A DNA stretch of 58,574 bases from Lachnospiraceae bacterium UBA7076 (GTDB lineage: Bacteria; Bacillota; Clostridia; Lachnospirales; Lachnospiraceae): positions 49,484 to 108,057 of the forward strand of contig DKZK01000027.1 in the NCBI GenBank assembly GCA_002493625.1. Direction: 5' to 3'. Each line of letters starts with the position of its first letter. Positions within the stretch are counted from its first letter, which is position 1. The position numbers were made by a program, and so were the translations under genes. Below the pieces are notes generated by a model, which worked only from the letters and a program-made list of their open reading frames with translations, ran no database searches and had not been told where the DNA came from. Shown here in pieces: positions 18,296 to 25,679 of this stretch.

Positions 18296-18324
18296 AGAAT
18301 ACCATATGAAATTATTGTTGTCAA
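18296..18324 (-). promoter_or_regulatory. Promoter of the L10 leader, rplJ and rplL
   Basis: Minus strand TTGACA (18319-18324), 17 bases, TATTCT (18296-18301), about 175 bases before rplJ and directly before the L10 leader. Confidence 0.7.
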
Positions 18325-18367
18325 CCGTTATTTTTTATTCCCGGCAGGTATTTTTGTATTCTGCATA

Positions 18368-19288
18368 TTAAACGCCCTGTCTTACAATAAGGGTTTCATA
18401 GCCCTTATCCCGAAGTGTTCTCTGTGCAATAAGCGCATCATCCAAATCGTCATAATTTCCTACCCTTACCTGAAACAGTCCGTTGTCCTCATATATTTCC
18501 GCCGCATAGCCCTCGTTGATAAATTTGTTCATCTGGAAGGAGGCGGAAGCAAAACTTCTGTATATGCCTACAAGTATCTGATATACATCCTTGTCATTCC
18601 CGTTTGCAGGTGGTACTCCATTGTCCGGATTTACAGGCGGTCTTGCGTTTCCTGTATCTCCCATGCCTGACATATCATTCATATTTGCGCTGTAGCTCAT
18701 TACAGCAGCAACGCCGTCTCCTCCTGCTGTTCTTCCTGATGAGCCGGTCATTCCTGCGGCTCTTATGGTTTCATTAATTCCATCGGCTATGGCCTGCGCC
18801 GTCTCCTCAAATTTTGAATCAAAAAGGTTATTGTCCTTATCACTGTTTATAAATCCTGCCTCAACGAGTATTGCAGGCATTCTTGTTCTTCTGAGCACTG
18901 CAAGATTCGGTCTTATATCCACATTTATGTTTCTGTAGCCAACCTCCTCCAGACGCTTGTTTACATTTTCAGCCATGGTTTTTTTTATGCCGGAATCATC
19001 ATATATCAGTGTCTGAACACCATTATACTGATTTGGCGTAGGGGAGGAATTTCTGTGTATGGAAACAAAAAAGTCGGCCCCACTCTCATTTCCTATTCTT
19101 GCCTTCTGAACCGGAGAATCATACACATCATCCGTCCTCGTGTAAACCACGTCATAGCCCTGTGATTTAAGTATATCCCCCACGGCAAGCGCAAGATTCA
19201 AAGCATCGTCTTTTTCACGCCTTCCATTATAAACAGCACCTGCATCATATCCGCCGTGACCGGCGTCTATCATTATCTTTACTGCCAT
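18368..19288 (-). CDS. N-acetylmuramoyl-L-alanine amidase with SPOR domain
   Basis: Zinc amidase (Amidase_3 type) that cuts the bond between muramic acid and the stem peptide. Zinc and catalytic positions are visible: DAGHGGYDAG (His), RREKDDALNL (Glu), SIHRNSS (His) and LVEAGFIN (catalytic Glu). After a Gly/Asn/Pro linker (about 190-225) the last 75 residues look like a SPOR peptidoglycan-binding domain. No signal peptide is seen, so release or action inside a dying or sporulating cell is possible. The ATG at 19288 is preceded by GAGG; an ATG four codons upstream is not. Confidence 0.9.
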   Translation of the reverse strand: MAVKIMIDAGHGGYDAGAVYNGRREKDDALNLALAVGDILKSQGYDVVYTRTDDVYDSPVQKARIGNESGADFFVSIHRNSSPTPNQYNGVQTLIYDDSGIKKTMAENVNKRLEEVGYRNINVDIRPNLAVLRRTRMPAILVEAGFINSDKDNNLFDSKFEETAQAIADGINETIRAAGMTGSSGRTAGGDGVAAVMSYSANMNDMSGMGDTGNARPPVNPDNGVPPANGNDKDVYQILVGIYRSFASASFQMNKFINEGYAAEIYEDNGLFQVRVGNYDDLDDALIAQRTLRDKGYETLIVRQGV

Positions 19289-19354
19289 ATGAAACCTCAT
19301 AATAATTCATTCTATAATATGATATGAGGCATGGAGGAATCCGTTACCTGAATT

Positions 19355-20059
19355 TTAAAAACCGGCAAAACCTCCCGATAATCCTCCCAAGCTGTTCACA
19401 AGGGCGCTCACAGCAAAAGTAAAAATCACAAGTATAAAAACAACCTCGACAGCAAAAGTAACCTTACTATGCTCCTCAAAGAAATGGCAGACCTTTATAT
19501 CCGCATATTTGCTATCGTATTTGTATTCAAAATATTTTCTTTCTAGTTTAGATGCTTCAGCCGCCTTAAGCTTTACATCCTCTATCATCTGCTTAAGCTT
19601 CATGATTTCAACGTCGCAAAGATTTTTCTCATCCTGCAATGTAAATATTTTATATTTTTCTATATATCTCTCAAATCTTGGTGTTTCAAAATGCACTCCA
19701 TAGGAATATATGGAATCTATCATTATCTGAATACATTTAAACAATACCACAAGAGACATTCCAAAGGCAATCAATGGATATAGCGCAAATCCAATCATAA
19801 ATTTAAAGCTTAAGGAAATAAGCCATGCACAAAACAAAATCATGGCTGCCACGGTGGCAATCCATACATTTTTCTTTAATTTTATGTTATATAACCGGAA
19901 ATCCGCGCCTTCCTTTTGTTTTTTATATGCCTCCATATAAAATTCAAGCTGCATTATGCACTGCTCCGGCGTGGTAAGCTGATAATCATAATGGTCATTA
20001 TCTTCAGCTTCTTCTGTAGTATCATTCACTTCACTTTCCGTTTTAAGCTTCATTTTCAT
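19355..20059 (-). CDS. Membrane protein with coiled-coil segment, unknown function
   Basis: A 234-residue protein with an acidic N terminus, two or three membrane spans (about 70-130), a charged helical region with coiled-coil character (about 140-200), a C-terminal span (about 205-225) and a Gly-rich end LGGLSGGFAGF. I recognise no family. It starts 12 bases after the stop of the HD-GYP gene and ends 66 bases before the amidase start, so the three probably form one operon. Confidence 0.6.
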   Translation of the reverse strand: MKMKLKTESEVNDTTEEAEDNDHYDYQLTTPEQCIMQLEFYMEAYKKQKEGADFRLYNIKLKKNVWIATVAAMILFCAWLISLSFKFMIGFALYPLIAFGMSLVVLFKCIQIMIDSIYSYGVHFETPRFERYIEKYKIFTLQDEKNLCDVEIMKLKQMIEDVKLKAAEASKLERKYFEYKYDSKYADIKVCHFFEEHSKVTFAVEVVFILVIFTFAVSALVNSLGGLSGGFAGF

Positions 20060-20071
20060 TTACTCCCCGAC

Positions 20072-23000
20072 TTACTTGCTTTTCGCAACAATTACATTGT
20101 GCGCCTCAATAATTTTATCCTTTATGCTTAAAAATACATCCACAAGCCCTGCATCCAGATGTGTTCCCGAGCTTTCCTTTATAATGTCAAAGGCCTGCTC
20201 TATCGCAAATGCCTCCTTATAAACACGCTTGGAGACTAGTGCGTCAAACACGTCCGCAATAGCCATTATACGGGCAGAAAGCGGAATTTCCTCCCCCTTC
20301 TTTCCCATAGGATAGCCTGTACCGTCCCATTTTTCATGATGACAGAGCGCTACCTCCTTTGCAACCTTAAGCATTTCTGGCTCCGCATCCACAAGAATAT
20401 CGCCGATAACCTTGTCTCCAAACAAGGTATGCTCCTTCATAACGTCAAACTCCTCAGGCGTAAACTTGCCGGGTTTATTTAAAATCACATCTGAAATCTT
20501 TATTTTGCCTACGTCATGGAGAGGCGCCACCCTTGCTAAAGCATCAACATACTCCTCCGTAACAATGTCAGGGTACATTCCTCTTTTCAGGAGCTCACCG
20601 GATAAAAGGGCAACATAATTTCTTGTGTTTATAACGTGTTCACCCGTGTTTCCGTCACGGCTTTCGATAAGGGACGCCATGCTGTCGATTACATGCCACT
20701 GGAAATTAACTCTTCTTTCAGCCTGCTGCCTTATTTCCTCCGTCTGTATGCTTACTGTTTCCTCAAGCTCTTTTCTGAGCTCCTCAAGCTGTTTTTTGCG
20801 CTTAGACATGTTGACAAGCATTAAAATTCCCCATGTGATAAATGCAACAATCCAGATGATAACAATTACAAGATATACCCTGTACCACCAGTTTTCCCAA
20901 AGCTGCGGCTCCTTTACAAGGGTGTATACCTGCTCCTGAACAACCGTATTTTCGTCATCACTCATAATCTGAATATGTATTTTATAATTACCATACGGCA
21001 GATTGGAAATCTGTATAGACTCCAGTTCATTTTGTGAAACAACCTTAGGGTTATCATCCATTCCTTCTATATAAAATTTCAGTTTAACATTGTTGAGGGA
21101 ATAGTTTCTTAAGGATGCCTTAACCGTTATAAGCTTTGCCTCCGCCGGAATGACATAAGTGTTATCCTTTGACACAATGTTTTCCCCATCCCCTGTTATA
21201 TATGCAATTCCAAACTTATAGTCTGCCCTCTGTGCCTTTTCCTCCGGTGTGAAATTATGCACTCCGTTATTGCAGCAGAAATACAAAACACCATTTTCAT
21301 CTATATAATTCCATGAATTCGCCGTAAGTCCTCCCAGAAGCCCGTCGCTGCTGTTAAAAAGCTTATAGCTGAAATTTTTTCCCGATATAAGCTCCTCCGC
21401 ATCTGTCATATAAATTCCTGAGCTTGAAAGGACGTAAGCGTTTTCTCCCAAAGTCTGAACATCATAATTGTTGAAATACGGAAAGTGCTCCAACGCCTTT
21501 ATTTCGCCATCTGACATATAGCATAGCGAATTACTTGCCACTACGAAAAATCCGTCCTTATAGGCTGTCATTCTGAGTATTACATCCGATGTCAGTCCGT
21601 CGTGGGTCGTATAATTCTCCCTGATTTTCCTGTCCCGTATTGCATATATTCCCGCGCCGTCGCTTCCCGCATAGAGCGTTCCGTCGCCATCCTCAACAAG
21701 ACAAAGTATCTGCGGATTTGCAAGTCCGTCCTCCTCCGTTATGCTGCCAATAATCTTATCGCCCTGTATAAAATTAATTCCCTCACTTGTACCTGCCGCC
21801 ATAATTCCGCTTTCAAGCTCAACAATACATCGGAAGCGATCGCAGACCGTTCCCTTTTCCGCTACATTAAATATGGTAATTTTACCGTTATCATAACGCA
21901 GCAGCCCGTCACTGCCATATGTACATACCCACAGTCTGTTTTTACTGTCCACGTAAAGACTTCTGACACGGTCCCCCTCCAGAATATCAGTAAGTTCATT
22001 TTTATGTACCTTATAAGTTTCCTCATCAATAATTACCATTCCCGAATCCGTACCGCAATAATAGCTTCCGTCATATAAAACAACCGCATTTACAACGGCA
22101 TTATTAACATCCGCAACACGAAACAGATTTGTAAAACGGTTCGGTGAAAGCTTCAAAACGCCGCACCTTGAGGACGCAAACCACAAATTCCCCTCATAAT
22201 CCTGATGCATACACTCAATGGAGCTGTCAAAGCCTGTATAATGCTTTATATACACCTGTCCTTGGGAATTTATGAAGCCAAGCCCATTTTCACCACAGAC
22301 CCAGAGTCTTCCGTAAGCATCAGCCTCAATATCCGTGACACGTGTTAAATCTCCCGTATTTTGCTTATTATAAACTTTTATGTCGCCATCTGAAATATCA
22401 ACCGAAACAATAAAATTCTCAGAGGTACCCGCCATAAGCCCCTGCTCAACGCTGGTAATACACGTATAATAGAATTCGTCCGTGCTCTCACTCAGAATCG
22501 CGGTCTCATCATTTTCATCAAGCATAAATAAATCGCCGTTATTTGTAACGCCTACAAGCCGGTTTTCATGGAAGGTCATGGAATTGACATACATGACATT
22601 GTCCGCTCCCACTTGCCTTATCGTGCCTTCCGCATCTATTTTACATATTTTATCAGTCGTTCCCACATAAATTGTTCCGTTGTCTCTCTCTGCAAAGGAA
22701 CGTATGGAGTTGACAGGAAGACCATCCTCCACAGTATAAAATATAAAGCTTCCGTTTTCATAACAGGCAATTCCACTGTCATTTGTACCCACCCAGAGCC
22801 TTCCTCTGCTGTCCGTCATCATGGTTGTCACACTGGATATTCCGCCCTCACGTATAAACTCAAATTCCCTGCCGTCATATCTTGTAAGTCCCGCATAGCT
22901 TCCAATCCATATATATCCGTCCGACGTCTCCTCAATGTCATTTGCCTCCGACGCCGCCATGCCCGTTGTGCTGTCATAAATGGTTTCAACATAGCTGTCA

Positions 23001-23671
23001 AACAAATCGTCGTTTTCACTTTCCGAAGCGGCTTTTGTCTGAATATAAAACGTGTCGTTTCCCAAAAGCATGACAAATAAGATGATTGCAGAAACCGCCT
23101 GCTTCATCTTTTTTCCTGATTGTCCTCCGCCAATTTTTAGTATGCCGCGTATAATAAGAAAAGCAAAAAGCACACTAATCTGCTTATCAATGATTTCAAC
23201 CACTATCTCCGCCATTACGGCACAAAGCCCGTGGGGCATTCCATACCAGTCCATCATGTCAAATAAAGCGTCACCCCACATATTGCCTGATTTACCGTCA
23301 TGGAATATCAGATTCAGAGGCGTGGAAAACGCAATTGAAAAAACACCAATCACAAAGCTTGTAATCATAACCGTGGAAAACGTTTCCAGGTATTTCTTTT
23401 TTGCGCAATATGCAAAAATGATACCGACAACAATACTGACAAGCATATAAAAAAAAGACGAGGAGGCAGGTGCGATAATACCATAGATAATATTATTTGA
23501 CGCTCCTGCAATAATTCCGCCAACCGGTCCTGCAAAATAAGCGGCGACACATGTTCCCATAACATCCAGCCATACAGGCAGGTTAAGCTTTACGGCTATA
23601 TATTTACCAATGAGATTCAGAAGTATTCCAAAAATAACTATAACAATCTGCTGCGCAGGTTTTCTTTTCAT
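20072..23671 (-). CDS. Membrane-propeller sensor with HD-GYP phosphodiesterase output
   Basis: A 1,199-residue protein. Residues about 1-180 are a five- or six-span membrane domain resembling ECF-transporter S components. Then comes a signal-like hydrophobic segment ending in AA (about 190-212), a long two-component-regulator-type beta-propeller with repeated WVGT/WVC blades (about 235-830), a Y_Y_Y-like domain (LKFYIEGMDDNP), a span (about 935-960), a short coiled coil, and an HD-GYP domain with HDVGKI, HHEKWDGTGYP and the rest of its metal ligands. HD-GYP domains usually hydrolyse cyclic-di-GMP. It is the first gene of a likely operon with the membrane protein and amidase. Confidence 0.88.
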   Translation of the reverse strand: MKRKPAQQIVIVIFGILLNLIGKYIAVKLNLPVWLDVMGTCVAAYFAGPVGGIIAGASNNIIYGIIAPASSSFFYMLVSIVVGIIFAYCAKKKYLETFSTVMITSFVIGVFSIAFSTPLNLIFHDGKSGNMWGDALFDMMDWYGMPHGLCAVMAEIVVEIIDKQISVLFAFLIIRGILKIGGGQSGKKMKQAVSAIILFVMLLGNDTFYIQTKAASESENDDLFDSYVETIYDSTTGMAASEANDIEETSDGYIWIGSYAGLTRYDGREFEFIREGGISSVTTMMTDSRGRLWVGTNDSGIACYENGSFIFYTVEDGLPVNSIRSFAERDNGTIYVGTTDKICKIDAEGTIRQVGADNVMYVNSMTFHENRLVGVTNNGDLFMLDENDETAILSESTDEFYYTCITSVEQGLMAGTSENFIVSVDISDGDIKVYNKQNTGDLTRVTDIEADAYGRLWVCGENGLGFINSQGQVYIKHYTGFDSSIECMHQDYEGNLWFASSRCGVLKLSPNRFTNLFRVADVNNAVVNAVVLYDGSYYCGTDSGMVIIDEETYKVHKNELTDILEGDRVRSLYVDSKNRLWVCTYGSDGLLRYDNGKITIFNVAEKGTVCDRFRCIVELESGIMAAGTSEGINFIQGDKIIGSITEEDGLANPQILCLVEDGDGTLYAGSDGAGIYAIRDRKIRENYTTHDGLTSDVILRMTAYKDGFFVVASNSLCYMSDGEIKALEHFPYFNNYDVQTLGENAYVLSSSGIYMTDAEELISGKNFSYKLFNSSDGLLGGLTANSWNYIDENGVLYFCCNNGVHNFTPEEKAQRADYKFGIAYITGDGENIVSKDNTYVIPAEAKLITVKASLRNYSLNNVKLKFYIEGMDDNPKVVSQNELESIQISNLPYGNYKIHIQIMSDDENTVVQEQVYTLVKEPQLWENWWYRVYLVIVIIWIVAFITWGILMLVNMSKRKKQLEELRKELEETVSIQTEEIRQQAERRVNFQWHVIDSMASLIESRDGNTGEHVINTRNYVALLSGELLKRGMYPDIVTEEYVDALARVAPLHDVGKIKISDVILNKPGKFTPEEFDVMKEHTLFGDKVIGDILVDAEPEMLKVAKEVALCHHEKWDGTGYPMGKKGEEIPLSARIMAIADVFDALVSKRVYKEAFAIEQAFDIIKESSGTHLDAGLVDVFLSIKDKIIEAHNVIVAKSK

Positions 23672-23760
23672 TTTTCACGAATCCTTTCAGTGTAATACAT
23701 ACCTCTAAAATATATATTCAATTTAACATATAACATACCAAAATTCAACACATTAAAACA

Positions 23761-24018
23761 AAGCGGCTGTTCCACGAAGGAACACTGCTGCGGCTGCATC
23801 TCACTCTATACACAAAATACGCTTTCGCTCATTTCCGACGTAATGGTACTAAGAGCCAGTCTTCAGATGTATGTATAGCAAGAAAAACGTTAAGCGAAAG
23901 CGTGTTTTTCTTGCTATACATACATCCGAAGTCCAGATCAAGTACCAACGTCTTCAAATGGTTTTGTGTACAGAGTGAGATGCAGCCGCAGCAGTGCTCC
24001 TTTGTGGGACAGCCCCTT
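23761..24018. repeat. Long palindromic element B (258 bp), MITE-like, possible terminator
   Basis: Outer arms of 57 bp (23761-23817 and 23962-24018) match with about 5 differences, starting AAGCGGCTGTTCCACGAAGG on one side and AAGGGGCTGTCCCACAAAGG on the other. Inner arms of 28 bp (23861-23888 and 23904-23931) differ at about one or two positions, and GGTACT/AGTACC pairs lie between. It has no ORF or transposase. It ends 18 bases after the amylase stop, and the minus-strand exit is T-rich, so it may also terminate transcription. The remaining 100 bases of this gap carry only a weak promoter-like sequence for the HD-GYP gene. Confidence 0.8.
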
Positions 24019-24036
24019 TTAAACTATATGCTTAGA

Positions 24037-25347
24037 CTACCGCTCCATTTTCCACAGAGCTGCGCTGTATGGAGGAAGCTCTGAGCCTCCCCCAAAGTCA
24101 TGATTTTCACCTGTTATAAGATCAACCGCCATTCCGCAGCCTGCATCAAAATGAGCTGTATACGGCTGGTCGGATGCATTTATTGCCACAAGAACTCTTT
24201 CATTATCAGTCTTTCTCTCAAAAATGCACTGATGATTTGTGAGAACAATTGAACGGAAGCCTCCGTAATTAAGCGCCTCACTGTTCTTCTTCGCCTCGGC
24301 AAGCTTCGAAATCAAATCCGTAAGCTCGTTCCACTGAGGCTCATCATAGGAAAGACGAAGGGAAGGGTCCCCCTCCTCCTTTTTGCCTTCGACCCCCCAC
24401 TCACTGCCATAGTAGATACAAGGTATTCCCGGCATACCAAATGCAAGCGTATATATAAGGGGCAGATGCTTTTTGTTTGTAAGAATACTTGCAACCCTTG
24501 TGACATCATGGTTATCAACGAAGGAAAGGAAATGCTTTCCCTTATAGCGTGTCCATTCCTCAGGTCCGAACTGCTGTAACAGACTGTGTATAATCTCAAA
24601 CATATTCATGCTGTTAAAGCTTGAGTAAAGACCCTTGTAGCACATGTAGTTCGTTGCGCTGTGAAGCATACCGTCATTTACAAATACATTGTAATCGCCG
24701 TGAAGAAGCTCTCCGAGAAGAAGGAACTCCTCTTTTAAACCGTCACAATGAGCGCGGAGCCTTCTTATAAAATCATGATCAAGACAGTATGCAACATCAA
24801 GCCTCAGACCGTCTATGTCAAACTCCTCTATCCATCCCTTGACACTTTCAAGAATATGGTTTATGACAGCTTCATTTTTTAAATTCAGCTTGACAAGGTC
24901 ATAGTTACCCTCCCAGCCCTCATACCAGAAGCCGTCATTATAATTTGAATTGCCGTCAAAGCTTAAATGAAACCAGTCCTTATACGGTGAATCCCACTTT
25001 TTCTCCTGAACATCCTTAAACGCCCAGAAGCCCCTTCCCACATGATTAAATACTCCGTCTAAAACTACCTTTATTCCGTTTTCGTGAAGTTTATCACAAA
25101 CCTCCTTAAAGTCCCCATTTGTACCTAAACGACAGTCAATTTTTGAGTAGTCCCTCGTATTGTAGCCATGCGTATCCGACTCAAAAACAGGTGAAAAATA
25201 AATGGCATTTGCACCTAATTTTTTTATGTGCGGTATCCAGTCCTCCACCTTTTTTATTCTTGATCTATTTTCACCGTCATTCTCAAATGGCGCTCCGCAA
25301 AATCCAAGCGGATAAATCTGATAAAATACGCTTTCATAAGCCCACAT
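24037..25347 (-). CDS. GH13 alpha-amylase family enzyme (maltodextrin or cyclomaltodextrin hydrolase type)
   Basis: Alpha-glucan hydrolase, 436 residues, with no signal peptide, so it probably acts on imported maltodextrins. The four GH13 regions are present: DGVFNHVG, GLRLDVAYC (nucleophile Asp), LLGELLHG (acid Glu) and SFVDNHD. There is a short C-terminal beta domain and no N-terminal starch-binding module. The ATG at 25347 (MWAYESVFYQ) has GGGAG 8 bases upstream; the in-frame extension of 32 residues is not protein-like. It has its own promoter and ends at palindrome B. Confidence 0.88.
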   Translation of the reverse strand: MWAYESVFYQIYPLGFCGAPFENDGENRSRIKKVEDWIPHIKKLGANAIYFSPVFESDTHGYNTRDYSKIDCRLGTNGDFKEVCDKLHENGIKVVLDGVFNHVGRGFWAFKDVQEKKWDSPYKDWFHLSFDGNSNYNDGFWYEGWEGNYDLVKLNLKNEAVINHILESVKGWIEEFDIDGLRLDVAYCLDHDFIRRLRAHCDGLKEEFLLLGELLHGDYNVFVNDGMLHSATNYMCYKGLYSSFNSMNMFEIIHSLLQQFGPEEWTRYKGKHFLSFVDNHDVTRVASILTNKKHLPLIYTLAFGMPGIPCIYYGSEWGVEGKKEEGDPSLRLSYDEPQWNELTDLISKLAEAKKNSEALNYGGFRSIVLTNHQCIFERKTDNERVLVAINASDQPYTAHFDAGCGMAVDLITGENHDFGGGSELPPYSAALWKMER

Positions 25348-25394
25348 TTTATTATCTCCCTTCATATATATGTATTTTTCAAAAATACTGATGT

Positions 25395-25423
25395 ATTTTA
25401 TCATAAATATACTTAAGTGACAA
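25395..25423 (-). promoter_or_regulatory. Promoter of the amylase gene
   Basis: Minus strand TTGTCA (25418-25423), 17 bases, TAAAAT (25395-25400), about 50 bases before the ATG and directly after the terminator at 25430-25476. Confidence 0.65.
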
Positions 25424-25429
25424 GGCGGC

Positions 25430-25476
25430 AAAAAAGAAGCCATACACCATGTATGAGGCGTACGGCTTTCTTTTTT
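25430..25476. terminator. Bidirectional intrinsic terminator
   Basis: AAAAAAGAAGCCATAC and GTACGGCTTTCTTTTTT form a stem with T-tracts on both strands. On the minus strand (AAGCCGTAC / GTATGGCTT, then CTTTTTTG) it ends the candidate small transcription unit at 25430-25563 and any read-through from the VWA gene. Confidence 0.7.
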
Positions 25477-25563
25477 ACATGTCCATGCCCTGAAACGGGC
25501 GAATAAATGTGTGTGTTGAAGATTATCAACATACAGAGAAGTAGAATAAAATTTTCAACCATG
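25430..25563 (-). ncRNA. Candidate small RNA, unannotated
   Basis: A promoter (25570-25598) and a terminator (25430-25476) bound about 130 bases that encode no protein with a ribosome-binding site. The RNA can form GTTGAA/TTCAAC and GCCC-GUUUCA-GGGC hairpins and then the terminator stem. The only ATG-started ORF runs through the terminator without a ribosome-binding site. Existence of the transcript is inferred, not shown. With the repeats at 25606-25638 and the amylase promoter this accounts for the 330-base gap. Confidence 0.4.
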
Positions 25564-25569
25564 CTTCAA

Positions 25570-25598
25570 ATTTAATACACACACTTATCAATTTTCAA
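25570..25598 (-). promoter_or_regulatory. Promoter of the candidate small RNA
   Basis: Minus strand TTGAAA (25593-25598), 17 bases, TTAAAT (25570-25575). The -35 is good and the -10 moderate, which fits an activated promoter. Confidence 0.45.
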
Positions 25599-25605
25599 TT
25601 CACAT

Positions 25606-25638
25606 TGCACGAACGACACTTTTTATGCATGAACGACA
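25606..25638. promoter_or_regulatory. Two 13-bp direct repeats just upstream of a promoter
   Basis: TGCACGAACGACA (25606-25618) and TGCATGAACGACA (25626-25638) differ at one base and start 20 bases apart, two helical turns. Read on the minus strand they are TGTCGTTCRTGCA and sit 7 bases upstream of the -35 at 25593-25598, the usual place for a dimeric activator such as a LytTR or NarL-type regulator. No regulator is assigned. Confidence 0.55.
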
Positions 25639-25679
25639 TGTTTTTTTATTTAATATCAAATCCAAACAGAATTCTTCTG

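Noticed and set aside
23761..24018. Insertion sequence
   Set aside because: No transposase ORF or clear target-site duplication; it is a pure palindrome, so it was listed as a repeat.
25430..25562. A 49-codon leftward ORF starting MVENFILLLCML inside the candidate small RNA
   Set aside because: No ribosome-binding site, and it reads through the terminator stem into the amylase promoter.
25606..25638. CRISPR array
   Set aside because: Only two 13-bp repeats with a 7-bp spacer; too short and too few. No CRISPR or cas genes were seen anywhere in the window.
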